A stretch of 64,000 bases of DNA from Nocardia concava NBRC 100430 (GCF_000308815.1 NZ_BAFX01000135.1:1-64000), one strand, 5' to 3'. Shown: positions 34,956 to 44,504, numbered from the stretch's first letter. Notes: generated by a model from the letters alone, not told the origin. Made by a program: numbers and translations.

Positions 34956-35954
34956 CTAAAGGCGCGGAGGGGCGGGGGAGCTTTCAGCCGCGGCCTGTAA
35001 CAGCACCTCGCCGAATTTCCGCATGTGGTCGGAGCCGCCGTACCAGGCCGCGACGATATCGACGGCTGCCGCGCGAGTGCGGCGTGCGGCCTGGGCAAAT
35101 TCGGCGACGGTGATCTCGCCGCTTTCGGCTGCTTTCGCAGCCTCGTCCAGATCGTGGCTGGCCGTCAGCAGTCGCATGATGTGGTGCAGTTCGATGGTGG
35201 CGTCGCTGGTGCGGAACTCGGCCGACTTCGATTCGCGAGGTGTCGGCTCCGACTCGACAGGAGCCGATTCCTGCTGCGCGACAACCGGTTCCGGCTCCGG
35301 GGCCGCGCGGCGGCGGGACGGGGCCTTGGGTGCGGGGGCGGGCACCGGCTCGCTCGGCACGTCCTGGACGCTCTCGCGCAGCGAGGCGGCGACGGCCTCC
35401 ATGCTCTCCAGCCGGACCGGGTGCTCGGGCCGGACGGCGGGTTCGGGGTCCGGGGCGTAGCGGCGGGAGACGACGGGCTCGTCGATGACCGGGCTCGCGC
35501 CGAAGACGTCTTCCTGCGCGGTGGTGCGGGTGGCGAACGGCGAGCCGTTGGTGGCCGGGTGCGCCGCGAAGGGCTCCCCGTTCGTGGCGGGCGCGGCGTA
35601 CGCGTCGAGGTCGGTGGTGATGCGGGCCGCGAACGGCTCATCGGCGGCCAGGCGCGCGGCCACCGCCTCCGGATCCGCGGTGCGCTGCGGCAGATCCGGG
35701 GCCAGCCGGCGCGGCAGCGCATCGGATTCCGGTGCGCTGCGCAGGGTTACGGGCGCGGAGGACCACTGCACCGCCTGCACGTCCTGGCCATTGCGGCCCA
35801 GGCCACCGTGGCTGCCGGTGTCGATGCCGGTGAGCACCGGGTTCGGCGAGGTGCCCGGCGACGCGGTATCCGGGTGGGTGAGGCGGTAGCCCGGCTGGCG
35901 CGCGGGGCGCGAATCTCCCGGACCGGCAGTGAAATCGGCATCCATGGCCGCCAT
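34956..35954 (-). CDS. Uncharacterised protein with disordered N-terminus
   Basis: 332 residues, function unknown. Roughly the first 240 residues are low-complexity and rich in Pro, Ala, Glu and Arg (repeated EPFAA- and PEPEP-like stretches), probably disordered. The last 75 or so form a predicted helical domain (LHHIMRLLTASHDLDEAAK ... RRTRAAAVDIVAAWYGG). No signal peptide, membrane segment or enzymatic motif is visible. The ATG at 35945 is a possible alternative start. Coding is supported by a long frame with strong third-position GC. I recognise no family. Confidence 0.65.
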   Translation of the reverse strand: MAAMDADFTAGPGDSRPARQPGYRLTHPDTASPGTSPNPVLTGIDTGSHGGLGRNGQDVQAVQWSSAPVTLRSAPESDALPRRLAPDLPQRTADPEAVAARLAADEPFAARITTDLDAYAAPATNGEPFAAHPATNGSPFATRTTAQEDVFGASPVIDEPVVSRRYAPDPEPAVRPEHPVRLESMEAVAASLRESVQDVPSEPVPAPAPKAPSRRRAAPEPEPVVAQQESAPVESEPTPRESKSAEFRTSDATIELHHIMRLLTASHDLDEAAKAAESGEITVAEFAQAARRTRAAAVDIVAAWYGGSDHMRKFGEVLLQAAAESSPAPPRL

Positions 35955-36090
35955 TCTTACCGGGCCGCGCTACCGGAGGCGAGTCGGGCCACGATTCCTG
36001 GCACGCCAGCGCACATCGTGAAACACGGCAGCGCACACCGTGAAAGCGATACACGATCAAGGGTATCGGGGCATTGACGCGACACGGATC

Positions 36091-37299
36091 TCAGCAGTTG
36101 GACGGCGCGGGTTCCCCGCGCAGGCGCGCATCGATCCAGGCGAAGGCGTCCGGCAGGCCCAGCACCGCCGCGGACAGATGCTCCGGCGACGGATTCATAT
36201 CCATGTCCAGGCGCACCCCGGCCGCGCAATAGCGGCGATCGGTATTCACGATGGCGTCCACCGGAATCAGCGGATCGCTCGGCGAATGCCATTCGAAGAC
36301 CGGGATATTCGGCACCCCGTCGTACAGCTCGAGGCTGTTCTCCTCCAGCACCGCCATCACGGTCGGATCGTCGATCATCGAAGTGCTGGCGGCGAATTCA
36401 CGGGCGCTGTGACCCGCGCCGATCGCCATGATCTCGTTGGTGCAGCCATTGGCCATGGCATTGCGGGCGGCCAGGCCCGCCGGGTTCATCTGGGTGCTGA
36501 TCGGCAGCCGATCCGGATACTCGCGCTCCAGCCCGATCGCCGCCGCCATGGCCAGCCCGAACGCCGGATGCGGCTGCAGGCCCAGGGAGTTCACCATCTT
36601 CACCAGATTCATCGGCACCCCGCCGGTGGCCGCGCCCGCGAGCTTCAGCTCCGGCGCGTAGCGGGGCGCGAGCGCCGCGGCCCACGCGGTCGCCATGCCG
36701 CCGCCGGAGTATCCGGCCATGGCCACCTCGCTGTTGCCCAAACCCAATTCGGGCAGCCGCTGGGCCGCGCGAATACCGTCCAGCGTGATCTGCCCGCCCA
36801 ATTTGGCCGCGCCATAAGCCGAATTCGGGCCGAGATGATCCGGCAGCGCCACCGACCAGCCGCGCCGCAGCGCGCCGTTCAGCGCGACGGCTTCCTTCAC
36901 ATACAGATTCGGATCGCTGGTGTACAGCACCCGCGACACCGCGCAGTCGGCGCCGAGGCCGTTGATGATGTGCTGATAGGACAGCAGGGGTCCGTCGGTC
37001 CGATGCTCACGCGGGGTGAGCACGGTGGTGACGGCGGCGATCGGGCCGCCCTCCGAATTGGTGGACCGGAACTTCACCAGGGTGACGGTGGTGTCCGGGA
37101 AGATCGGCAGCGGCGGCATGGACCGCACCGCCAGCACGTCACCCGGATTGCGCTCGGCGAGATCGGCCGGTTGCGCGTAGAACGGATCCGGATCGGGCGC
37201 GGGATAGATCGGATCCGCCTGTGCCACAGGCGTCATTCCGGCCAGGGCCAGACCCGTCGTCAGGATTCCGAGCGCACGCAGCAACCACTTGGCCTTCAC
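36091..37299 (-). CDS. Secreted lipase, LIP family
   Basis: 402-residue exported alpha/beta hydrolase. The signal peptide (MKAKWLLRALGILTTGLALAG) ends at VAQA, residue 28. The nucleophile elbow GYSGGG places the catalytic Ser near residue 197; the acid is likely in HSPSDPLIP and the His in SPEHLSA near the C-terminus, as in the secretory lipase family (PF03583). Four or more Cys residues fit extracellular disulfides. It likely releases fatty acids from acylglycerols. It lies downstream of a TetR gene on the same strand, 127 bases apart, so that regulator may control it. Confidence 0.9.
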   Translation of the reverse strand: MKAKWLLRALGILTTGLALAGMTPVAQADPIYPAPDPDPFYAQPADLAERNPGDVLAVRSMPPLPIFPDTTVTLVKFRSTNSEGGPIAAVTTVLTPREHRTDGPLLSYQHIINGLGADCAVSRVLYTSDPNLYVKEAVALNGALRRGWSVALPDHLGPNSAYGAAKLGGQITLDGIRAAQRLPELGLGNSEVAMAGYSGGGMATAWAAALAPRYAPELKLAGAATGGVPMNLVKMVNSLGLQPHPAFGLAMAAAIGLEREYPDRLPISTQMNPAGLAARNAMANGCTNEIMAIGAGHSAREFAASTSMIDDPTVMAVLEENSLELYDGVPNIPVFEWHSPSDPLIPVDAIVNTDRRYCAAGVRLDMDMNPSPEHLSAAVLGLPDAFAWIDARLRGEPAPSNC

Positions 37300-37426
37300 C
37301 AGGTTCCTCCACGATCTTCGCAGTGAAAATCACACGCTTAACCCATGACGAGTGTCGTCCGGGAGTCGTGAAGAAGATATAGCGACACGCCAGCAAACAT
37401 TTTCGGCCGGCGAAATATGGCCGGGC

Positions 37427-38041
37427 TCAGCCCATCTGGGTCATGCCCGCCGCGACCACCTGGGCCACGTTCATGATCTCGTCGGCCGTCGGCAGCGGCA
37501 CCCCGTCCAGGGCATGCAACCGATCGGTGCTCGCGATGGCCAGCATGGCCGACACCCACGCCGCCGCGCAGGCCCGCAGCGTCCCCGGCTGCACCGGGGT
37601 GGGCGTGCTCGCCGCCAGCACCCACGCGGTCGCGTCGAGCAGCTGATCACGCATGCGGCGCAATTGTTTCCGCACATCCGGATGGGTGTCGGCCTCGCGC
37701 CACATGATCACCCGCAGCACCGAGGAGTGGTTGTCGCGCAGATTCAGCGCGGCGTCCATATTGACCAGGCTCTTGGCCGGATCGCCGGGGACCACCACGG
37801 ATTCGATGTCATCGAGCGGCTGCGGCGGAACCCGCTCCTCCATCAGGGCCGAGAGAATCGCGCCCTTGGTCGGGAAGTAATAGAAGACCAGGCCCTTCGG
37901 CACCCCGGCCGCATCGGCGATCGAGGCCGTGGGGGTCGCGTCGAATCCATTTGCCGCGAAGAGCCTTTCGGCAGCATCGAGGATGAGCTGGCGAGCATCC
38001 CCGTCGGTCTTCTTGCTGCGACGACGCCGTGGTGTGGGCAC
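37427..38041 (-). CDS. TetR-family transcriptional regulator
   Basis: 204 residues with a GTG start at 38041 and GAGGAGGAA about ten bases upstream. The helix-turn-helix is clear: QLILDAAERLFAANGFDATPT, then IADAAGVPKGLVFYYFPTKG. The C-terminal domain contains a conserved MWREADTHPDVR segment and hydrophobic helices typical of ligand-binding TetR proteins. It precedes the secreted lipase in the same direction. Ligand and target are not evident. Confidence 0.9.
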   Translation of the reverse strand: MPTPRRRRSKKTDGDARQLILDAAERLFAANGFDATPTASIADAAGVPKGLVFYYFPTKGAILSALMEERVPPQPLDDIESVVVPGDPAKSLVNMDAALNLRDNHSSVLRVIMWREADTHPDVRKQLRRMRDQLLDATAWVLAASTPTPVQPGTLRACAAAWVSAMLAIASTDRLHALDGVPLPTADEIMNVAQVVAAGMTQMG

Positions 38042-38132
38042 TGCTCGACTTCCTCCTCACGCTCACGAGCGGAGGCTTCCGCCACCGGTCGGGCGGACGT
38101 AGACGACAAGCATAACGCGCGGATACGCCGAC

Positions 38133-38168
38133 CTCGGGACTCTCCCGCGGTCACGGGGGTCCCGAGGC
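38133..38168. terminator. Terminator-like hairpin after SPW-repeat gene
   Basis: Arms CCTCGGGAC (38133-38141) and GTCCCGAGG (38160-38168), with an inner CCCG/CGGG pairing. It sits just beyond the stop of the SPW-repeat gene (minus strand) and before the TetR gene. Confidence 0.6.
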
Positions 38169-38186
38169 CGGCGTGCCCGGTACCGG

Positions 38187-38537
38187 TCAGTGCGCCGCGG
38201 CGCCGAAACGACCCGCAACCTCGGGCATCTCGGCCAATGCGACCACCACCGTCAACGCACCCACGATCCACGCAACCCACGAGGCGTTGCTGTAGGAGTG
38301 GAAGTTCATCACCCACGGGGAGATGAACATCAGGACGCCCAGCACGCCGAGCGCGCGGCCGGTCCAGGAGCTGGCCCGGTCGGTGAGCTGGGACAGGCCC
38401 GCGAGTGCGATCAGCACGCCGAGCACCACGAGGGACCACAGTGCGCGGTTGCTGTGCGCCACCCAGATCGGGGACAGCGCGGCGACTGCGCCGAGCACGA
38501 CGGTTACGGCCTGCTCGGCGCGACTCACGGTGAACAT
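38187..38537 (-). CDS. SPW-repeat membrane protein
   Basis: 116-residue integral membrane protein with about four hydrophobic segments and two SPW-type motifs (ALSPIWV near residue 20 and ISPWVMNF near 77), the signature of the SPW-repeat family. The role is unknown. The ATG at 38537 has a very strong AAAGGAGG six bases upstream. It diverges from the FAD reductase gene, 157 bases away, so the intergenic region holds two promoters. Confidence 0.88.
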   Translation of the reverse strand: MFTVSRAEQAVTVVLGAVAALSPIWVAHSNRALWSLVVLGVLIALAGLSQLTDRASSWTGRALGVLGVLMFISPWVMNFHSYSNASWVAWIVGALTVVVALAEMPEVAGRFGAAAH

Positions 38538-38694
38538 GGAATGCCTCCTTTGAAAGGCGAGGGAATATGTTCTGCTTTCGTTGTATTCCTGATTGACCGC
38601 CCGATCAATCAATGCTCGGATACGCTTCGGCCGCAGTTCGGGTGTGACGCGCGACACATCGATGCGCGTGCTCGGGAACCGATATGGTTACCGC

Positions 38695-39888
38695 ATGTCG
38701 GACTCGGTAGAACACGTTCTAATAGTGGGTGCGGGGCTGGCGGGACTCCGCACCGCCGAAGAGCTGCGACGTGCGGGTTACCCGGGCGAGATCACCCTGC
38801 TCGGCGATGAGAACCGAGCGCCCTACGACCGGCCGCCGCTGTCCAAGCAGTACATGCGCGGCGAGACCGACGACACCGCCCTGCGGCCCGCCGAGTTCTA
38901 CGCGGAGGAGCGGATTCAGTTACGGCTGGGCGCCACCGCCACCGGGGTCGACACCACCGCGCGGCGGGTCCGGCTGTCCGATGGCAGCGAGCTGGGCTAC
39001 GACGCCCTGGTGATCGCCACGGGTTTGCGGCCGCGTCGCATTCCGGGACTGCCCGAGGTTTCCGGGGTGCACGTGCTGCGCTCGCACGAGGACGCCGCCG
39101 GGCTGCGCGACCATTTGGCGGGCGCGCGCAAGGCCGTCATCGTCGGCGCGGGATTCATCGGCTGCGAACTCGCGGCGAGCTTCCGGGCGCGCGGTCTCGA
39201 CGTGACCATCGTCGAACCACAGCCCACTCCCCTGTTCGCCGCGCTCGGCGCGGAGGTGGGCGCGCTGGTGACCCGGCTGCACGAATCCGAGGGCGTCGAG
39301 GTGCGCTGCGGAGTCGGCATGGAATCGCTTGTCACCGAGGGCGACTCGGTCAGCGGCGTGCGCCTGGCGGACGGCGGCGTCATCGACGCCGACCTGGTGG
39401 TCATCGGTATCGGCTCGGTGCCGGTCACCGACTGGCTGGCCGACTCCGGCATTCCGCTCGCCGCGCCCGGCGAGGGCGGCGGCGTGCTCGCCGACGAGAC
39501 CGGCCGCACCTCGGTTCCCGGCGTCTGGGCGGTCGGCGATGTGGCCGCCTGGCCGCATGCCAGCGGCCGTCTCAAGCGTGTGGAGCACTGGACCAATGCG
39601 GGCGAGCAGGCGCAGGCGCTGGCCGCGGCGCTGCTCGGTACCGAGGCGAGTGCCGACGTCCAGGTGCCGTACGTCTGGAGCGACCAGTACGACATGAAGA
39701 TTCAGGTGCTGGGGATCCCCGCGCTGGCCGACGAGATCCGCGTCGTGGAGGACAAGGGGCGCAAGTTCCTCGCCCATTACCTGCGCGCGGGCCAGCTGGT
39801 CGCCGTGGTGGGCGCGAGCATGGTCGGCAAGGTCATGAAGGCCCGGGCGGAACTCGCCGCGAACCTGAGGCCCACCGCCGTCGGCTGA
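38695..39888 (+). CDS. FAD-dependent ferredoxin/rubredoxin-type reductase
   Basis: 397-residue class of NAD(P)H-ferredoxin reductase that often serves P450s or Rieske oxygenases. FAD-binding GAGLAG starts near residue 12; RAPYDRPPLSK is the usual flavin-contact segment; a second dinucleotide fold (VGAGFIGCELA, near 152) binds NAD(P)H; VPGVWAVGDVA near 277 is the second flavin motif. No iron-sulfur Cys cluster is present, so it needs a separate ferredoxin, which I do not see nearby. The ATG at 38695 is needed because the FAD motif begins almost at once. The in-frame KstR box suggests a role in steroid oxidation. Confidence 0.92.
   Translation: MSDSVEHVLIVGAGLAGLRTAEELRRAGYPGEITLLGDENRAPYDRPPLSKQYMRGETDDTALRPAEFYAEERIQLRLGATATGVDTTARRVRLSDGSELGYDALVIATGLRPRRIPGLPEVSGVHVLRSHEDAAGLRDHLAGARKAVIVGAGFIGCELAASFRARGLDVTIVEPQPTPLFAALGAEVGALVTRLHESEGVEVRCGVGMESLVTEGDSVSGVRLADGGVIDADLVVIGIGSVPVTDWLADSGIPLAAPGEGGGVLADETGRTSVPGVWAVGDVAAWPHASGRLKRVEHWTNAGEQAQALAAALLGTEASADVQVPYVWSDQYDMKIQVLGIPALADEIRVVEDKGRKFLAHYLRAGQLVAVVGASMVGKVMKARAELAANLRPTAVG
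38708..38721. promoter_or_regulatory. KstR-type operator inside start of FAD reductase gene
   Basis: The exact 14-base palindrome TAGAACACGTTCTA lies 13 bases after the ATG, in codons 5-9 (the SVEHVL part of the protein). Its identity with the boxes at 31962 and 62837 makes chance unlikely. Binding here would hinder initiation or early elongation. Confidence 0.75.
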
Positions 39889-39944
39889 GCGGTATCGACC
39901 CCGCGGTTCGCGGTATCGCCGGGGTCTTCATTACCGTGCTAGGT

Positions 39945-40739
39945 GTGATCGTCGCGCTCATCGACTCCGGACTGGGGCTGCTGCCCACGGCCGCCTGGTT
40001 GCGGAAGCTGCGGCCCGATCTCGACCTGCTGCTGCTCAATGATCCCGACGGCGCGCCGTGGGGGCCGAAACCGGAGCAGTGGGTCATCGACCGGGTACTG
40101 GACACCGCGCGCCTCGCCCTGCGCGAGGGCGCGGAAGTCATTGTGCTGCCGTGCAATACGGCCAGCGTCACCGCCCTCGAACACGTCCGCGCCATGGTCG
40201 GCCCCGGCGTGCCCGTGATCGGCACCGTGCCCGCGATCAAGCCCGCGGCCGCCGCTTGCCGGAAGGTCGCTGTCTGGGCGACCGCGGCCACCACCGCCAG
40301 CGCCTACCAGGCCGACCTGATCGCCCGCTTCGGCGGCGACGCGGATATCACCGGGGTCGCCTGCCACGGCCTGGCCGATGCCATCGACCGCGGGGATCTG
40401 CCCGTCATCGCCGAGGCCATTGCCGACGCGGCCGCGCGCACCCCCGCCGACACCGAGGGCATCGTGCTGGGCTGCACCCATTACCCGCTCGTCCTGGACG
40501 ACATCCTCGCCGCGCTGCCGGCCGGTGTCCGCGTCTTCGACAGCGCGGAAGCCGTTGCGGGCCAGACCCTGCGCCGCCTGGACGCCCTGGGCCGCCCGAG
40601 CGCCGGTGGCGGCCGTGTGCGCGTCATGGTCAGTGGCCGATCCGGCGAATTGCCCGCTGCCGCAGCCGCTTTCGAATCCGGCCGGATCCTGGGCGCGACC
40701 CCGGCGGACGGCAAGATCACTGCCGCGCAACAGCTCTGA
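39945..40739 (+). CDS. Aspartate/glutamate racemase-family protein
   Basis: 264 residues from GTG at 39945 (another GTG at 39936 is possible). Two catalytic-type Cys motifs are present: VLPCNTAS and GCTHYPL, with ALIDSGLG at the N-terminus, all as in MurI-type racemases that invert a carbon through paired cysteines. However, the segment after the first strand (LLLLNDPDGAPWGPKPEQW) departs from the usual MurI region, so it may be a paralogue with another substrate rather than the cell-wall enzyme. It stands alone between the reductase and a small acidic protein gene. Confidence 0.8.
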   Translation: MIVALIDSGLGLLPTAAWLRKLRPDLDLLLLNDPDGAPWGPKPEQWVIDRVLDTARLALREGAEVIVLPCNTASVTALEHVRAMVGPGVPVIGTVPAIKPAAAACRKVAVWATAATTASAYQADLIARFGGDADITGVACHGLADAIDRGDLPVIAEAIADAAARTPADTEGIVLGCTHYPLVLDDILAALPAGVRVFDSAEAVAGQTLRRLDALGRPSAGGGRVRVMVSGRSGELPAAAAAFESGRILGATPADGKITAAQQL

Positions 40740-40774
40740 CGTTTGATCCCGGCCGAGCCGGGCAGGTCTGCGAC

Positions 40775-41005
40775 ATGACCACGAAAGAAGAACGGCCCGT
40801 CACTCCGGAGCCCGAGCGGACCCCGGAGCCCGAGCGGACCCCGGAGCCCGAGGTGACCGACGAGCATCGCGCCCAGGCCCATCGCATGGCCGAGAGCTAC
40901 AAGGACGAGCGCCGGCCGAGCGTCCTGCCCGGCAGCGACGGCATGGTCTCCGGCACCGCCGTCACCGATTGGATCGACGAGAACGGCGAGCCCCGCAAGT
41001 CCTGA
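40775..41005 (+). CDS. Small acidic protein with TPEPER repeats
   Basis: 76 residues, function unknown. After MTTKEERPV come three copies of a TPEPER-like hexapeptide (the third diverges), then a charged region ending TDWIDENGEPRKS. There is no membrane segment or Cys. It begins 36 bases after the racemase, probably in the same transcript, and ends before the shared terminator. Codon use and the in-frame repeat support coding. Confidence 0.6.
   Translation: MTTKEERPVTPEPERTPEPERTPEPEVTDEHRAQAHRMAESYKDERRPSVLPGSDGMVSGTAVTDWIDENGEPRKS
40807..40852 (+). repeat. 18-base tandem repeat in small protein gene
   Basis: About two and a half copies of an 18-base unit beginning CGGAGCCCGAG, encoding TPEPER. 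The copies are almost identical in DNA, so the repeat is recent or prone to slippage. Confidence 0.7.
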
Positions 41006-41020
41006 AGACCCCCGAAAACA

Positions 41021-41056
41021 CAAGCGGCGCCGCTCCTTTCGGAGCGACGCCGCTTG
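41021..41056. terminator. Bidirectional terminator at end of tuf
   Basis: A 16-base stem with one mismatch around a TTTC loop (arms 41021-41036 and 41041-41056). It serves tuf (minus) and the small protein gene (plus). A further short dyad, GAATCACC / GGTGATTC at 41070-41086, lies between it and the tuf stop. Confidence 0.8.
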
Positions 41057-41092
41057 CTAGCGATTCAAGGAATCACCAGGTGATTCAGGAAA

Positions 41093-42283
41093 TCACTTGA
41101 TGATCTTGGTGACGCGACCGGCACCGACGGTGCGGCCACCCTCACGGATCGCGAAACGCAGGCCCTCGTCCATGGCGACCGGCTGGATCAGCTTGACGCT
41201 CATCTCGGTGTTGTCGCCCGGCATGACCATCTCGGTGCCCTCGGGGAGGGTCACGACGCCGGTCACGTCGGTGGTACGGAAGTAGAACTGCGGGCGGTAG
41301 TTGTTGAAGAACGGGGTGTGGCGGCCGCCCTCGTCCTTCGACAGGATGTACGCCTGGCCCTCGAACTCGGTGTGCGGGGTGGTGGTGCCCGGCTTCACGA
41401 CGACCTGGCCACGCTCGACATCTTCGCGCTTGATACCACGGACCAGCAGACCGACGTTGTCGCCCGCCTGGCCGTTGTCGAGGAGCTTGCGGAACATCTC
41501 GATGCCCGTGATGGTGGTCTTGGTGACCTTCTCACGGATGCCGACGATCTCGACTTCCTCGTTCACGTTGATGATGCCGCGCTCGATACGACCGGTGACG
41601 ACGGTGCCACGACCGGTGATCGTGAAGACGTCCTCGATCGGCATCAGGAAGGGCTTGTCGGTCTCACGGACCGGGTCCGGGATCGACTCGTCGACGGCGT
41701 TCATCAGGTCGAGAACGGACTGCGCCCACTTCTCGTCACCCTCGAGGGCCTTCAGGCCGGAGACGCGCACGACGGGGGCATCCTCGTCGAACTCCTGCGA
41801 AGCCAGCAGCTCGCGGACCTCCATCTCGACGAGCTCGAGGATTTCCTCGTCGTCGACCATGTCGGACTTGTTCAGCGCGACAAGGATGTAAGGAACGCCG
41901 ACCTGGCGGGCGAGCAGCACGTGCTCACGGGTCTGCGGCATCGGGCCGTCGGTGGCGGCCACGACCAGGATCGCGCCGTCCATCTGGGCGGCACCGGTGA
42001 TCATGTTCTTGATGTAGTCCGCGTGGCCCGGGGCGTCGACGTGCGCGTAGTGGCGCTTCTCGGTCTGGTACTCGACGTGGGAGATGTTGATCGTGATACC
42101 ACGAGCCTTCTCCTCCGGCGCCTTGTCGATCTGGTCGAACGCGAAGGCCGCGTTCAGGTCCGGGTACTTGTCAGCCAGCACCTTGGTGATCGCCGCGGTC
42201 AGCGTGGTCTTGCCGTGGTCGACGTGACCAATGGTGCCGATGTTGACGTGGGGCTTCGTCCGCTCGAACTTCGCCTTCGCCAC
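41093..42283 (-). CDS. tuf: Elongation factor Tu
   Basis: 396-residue GTPase that delivers aminoacyl-tRNA to the ribosome. The G motifs are intact: GHVDHGKT (P-loop), DAPGHADY, and NKSD. The length and the start MAKAKFERTKPHVN are typical of actinobacteria. It is the last gene of rpsL-rpsG-fusA-tuf, 115 bases after fusA. No unusual substitution was noticed. Confidence 0.99.
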   Translation of the reverse strand: MAKAKFERTKPHVNIGTIGHVDHGKTTLTAAITKVLADKYPDLNAAFAFDQIDKAPEEKARGITINISHVEYQTEKRHYAHVDAPGHADYIKNMITGAAQMDGAILVVAATDGPMPQTREHVLLARQVGVPYILVALNKSDMVDDEEILELVEMEVRELLASQEFDEDAPVVRVSGLKALEGDEKWAQSVLDLMNAVDESIPDPVRETDKPFLMPIEDVFTITGRGTVVTGRIERGIINVNEEVEIVGIREKVTKTTITGIEMFRKLLDNGQAGDNVGLLVRGIKREDVERGQVVVKPGTTTPHTEFEGQAYILSKDEGGRHTPFFNNYRPQFYFRTTDVTGVVTLPEGTEMVMPGDNTEMSVKLIQPVAMDEGLRFAIREGGRTVGAGRVTKIIK

Positions 42284-42398
42284 TGTTGTCCTCCTGGACT
42301 AGTTAGTGCGTGCTTTTTGCAGCAGTGCGGTTTGTATTACTTGGGGTCGATCGACGACCACTCGGGACGGATTCTCGCAAACCCGTCCCGACAGCGAA

Positions 42399-44504
42399 TT
42401 ACTCGCCGGTCGCCTTGGCGATGATCTCCTTCGACACGTTGGCCGGAACCTCCGCGTACGAATTGAACACCATGGAGAAGTTGGCCCGGCCCTGGGTCTT
42501 CGACCGCAGGTCACCGATGTAGCCGAACATCTCCGAGAGCGGAACCAGCGCCTTGACGACACGGGCACCACTGCGTTCCTCCATGGCCTGGATCTGGCCA
42601 CGGCGGGAGTTCAGGTCGCCGATCACTTCGCCCATGTAATCCTCGGGCGTGGTGACCTCGACCGCCATGAGCGGCTCGAGGATCACCGGACCGGCCTTGC
42701 GGGCCGCTTCCTTGAGGGCCATCGCGCCGGCGATCTTGAACGCCATTTCCGAGGAGTCGACCTCGTGGTAGGCGCCGTCGAGCAGCGAAGCCTTCACGTT
42801 CACCAGCGGGAAGCCGGCCAGCACGCCGTACTGCATGGCGTCCTGGATGCCCGCGTCGACCGAGGGGATGTACTCACGCGGAACGCGGCCACCGGTGACC
42901 TTGTTCTCGAACTCGTAAGTAGCGCCGTCCTCGGCGTCGACCAGCGGCGCGAGAGCGATGATGACACGGGCGAACTGGCCCGAACCACCGGTCTGCTTCT
43001 TGTGGGTGTACTCGTACTTGTCCACCGTCTTGGTGAGGGTCTCACGGTAGGCCACCTGCGGCTTACCGATGTTGGCCTCGACCTTGAACTCGCGCTTCAT
43101 GCGGTCGACGTAGATGTCGAGCTGGAGCTCGCCCATGCCGCCGATGACGGTCTGGCCGGTCTCCTGATCCAGCTTCACGTTGAAGGTGGGGTCCTCCTCC
43201 GCGAACTTCTGGATGGCGGTGCCCAGCTTCTCCTGGTCGGCCTTGGTCTTCGGCTCGATGGCCACCTCGATGACCGGATCCGGGAAGGTCATGGACTCCA
43301 ACACGATCTGGTTCTGCGGATCGCACAGGGTGTCACCCGTGGTGGTGTCCTTCAGACCGATGACCGCGTAGATGTGGCCGGCCACGGCCTCGGGAACCGG
43401 GTTCTCCTTGTTGGAGTGCATCTGGAACAGCTTGCCCAGACGCTCCTTCTTGCCCTTGGTCGCGTTGATGACCTGGGCGCCGGAGTCGACCTTGCCGGAG
43501 TACACACGGACGTAGGTCAGCTTGCCGAAGAACGGGTGCGTGGCGATCTTGAACGCCAGCGCCGCGAACGGCTCCTCGGAAGACGGCTTCCGGGTGAGGA
43601 TCTCGTCTTCCTTGCCGGGCACGTGGCCCTGCACGGACTCGACGTTCAGCGGCGACGGCAGGTAGTCCACGACCGCGTCGAGCATGGGCTGCACGCCCTT
43701 GTTCTTGAACGCGGAACCGCACAGCACCGGGTAGAGCTCGGAGTTGACGGTCATCTTGCGGATGGCGCCCTTGATCTCCTCGACCGAGAGCTCCTCGCCA
43801 CCGAAGAACTTCTCCAGCAGCGCCTCATCGGACTCGGCGACGGTCTCGAGCAGTTCCTGGCGGTACACCTCGGCCTGATCCTTGAGATCGGCCGGGATCT
43901 CGACGACCTCGTACTGCTCGCCGAGCTTGGTCTCGCCCTTCCAGACCTTGGCGTTCATCTCGACCAGGTCGACGATGCCCTCGAAGGTGTCCTCGGCGCC
44001 GATCGGCAGCTGGATGACCAGCGGCTTCGCGCCCAGGCGGTCCTTGATGGTCTGAACGGTGAAGTAGAAGTCAGCGCCCAGCTTGTCCATCTTGTTGACG
44101 AAGCAGATTCGCGGCACGTCGTACTTGTCGGCCTGGCGCCACACCTGCTCGGACTGCGGCTCGACGCCTTCCTTACCGTCGAACACCGCGACGGCGCCAT
44201 CGAGCACGCGCAGCGAACGCTCCACCTCGACGGTGAAGTCGACGTGGCCGGGGGTGTCGATGATGTTGATCTGGTTGTCGTTCCAGTAACAGGTGGTCGC
44301 GGCGGACGTGATGGTGATGCCGCGTTCCTGCTCCTGCGCCATCCAGTCCATGGTGGCGGCGCCATCGTGAACTTCACCGATCTTGTACGTGATACCGGTG
44401 TAGAACAGGATGCGTTCGGTGGTGGTCGTCTTGCCCGCATCGATGTGGGCCATGATGCCGATGTTGCGGACCTTGTTCAGGTCGGTGAGCACTTCCTGTG
44501 CCAC
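42399..44504 (-). CDS. fusA: Elongation factor G
   Basis: 701-residue translocase GTPase with intact motifs (AHIDAGKTT, DTPGHVDF, NKMD) and the full five-domain length. It is separated from rpsG by 178 bases, long enough for an additional promoter, though none is obvious. Part of the conserved str operon. Confidence 0.99.
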   Translation of the reverse strand: MAQEVLTDLNKVRNIGIMAHIDAGKTTTTERILFYTGITYKIGEVHDGAATMDWMAQEQERGITITSAATTCYWNDNQINIIDTPGHVDFTVEVERSLRVLDGAVAVFDGKEGVEPQSEQVWRQADKYDVPRICFVNKMDKLGADFYFTVQTIKDRLGAKPLVIQLPIGAEDTFEGIVDLVEMNAKVWKGETKLGEQYEVVEIPADLKDQAEVYRQELLETVAESDEALLEKFFGGEELSVEEIKGAIRKMTVNSELYPVLCGSAFKNKGVQPMLDAVVDYLPSPLNVESVQGHVPGKEDEILTRKPSSEEPFAALAFKIATHPFFGKLTYVRVYSGKVDSGAQVINATKGKKERLGKLFQMHSNKENPVPEAVAGHIYAVIGLKDTTTGDTLCDPQNQIVLESMTFPDPVIEVAIEPKTKADQEKLGTAIQKFAEEDPTFNVKLDQETGQTVIGGMGELQLDIYVDRMKREFKVEANIGKPQVAYRETLTKTVDKYEYTHKKQTGGSGQFARVIIALAPLVDAEDGATYEFENKVTGGRVPREYIPSVDAGIQDAMQYGVLAGFPLVNVKASLLDGAYHEVDSSEMAFKIAGAMALKEAARKAGPVILEPLMAVEVTTPEDYMGEVIGDLNSRRGQIQAMEERSGARVVKALVPLSEMFGYIGDLRSKTQGRANFSMVFNSYAEVPANVSKEIIAKATGE

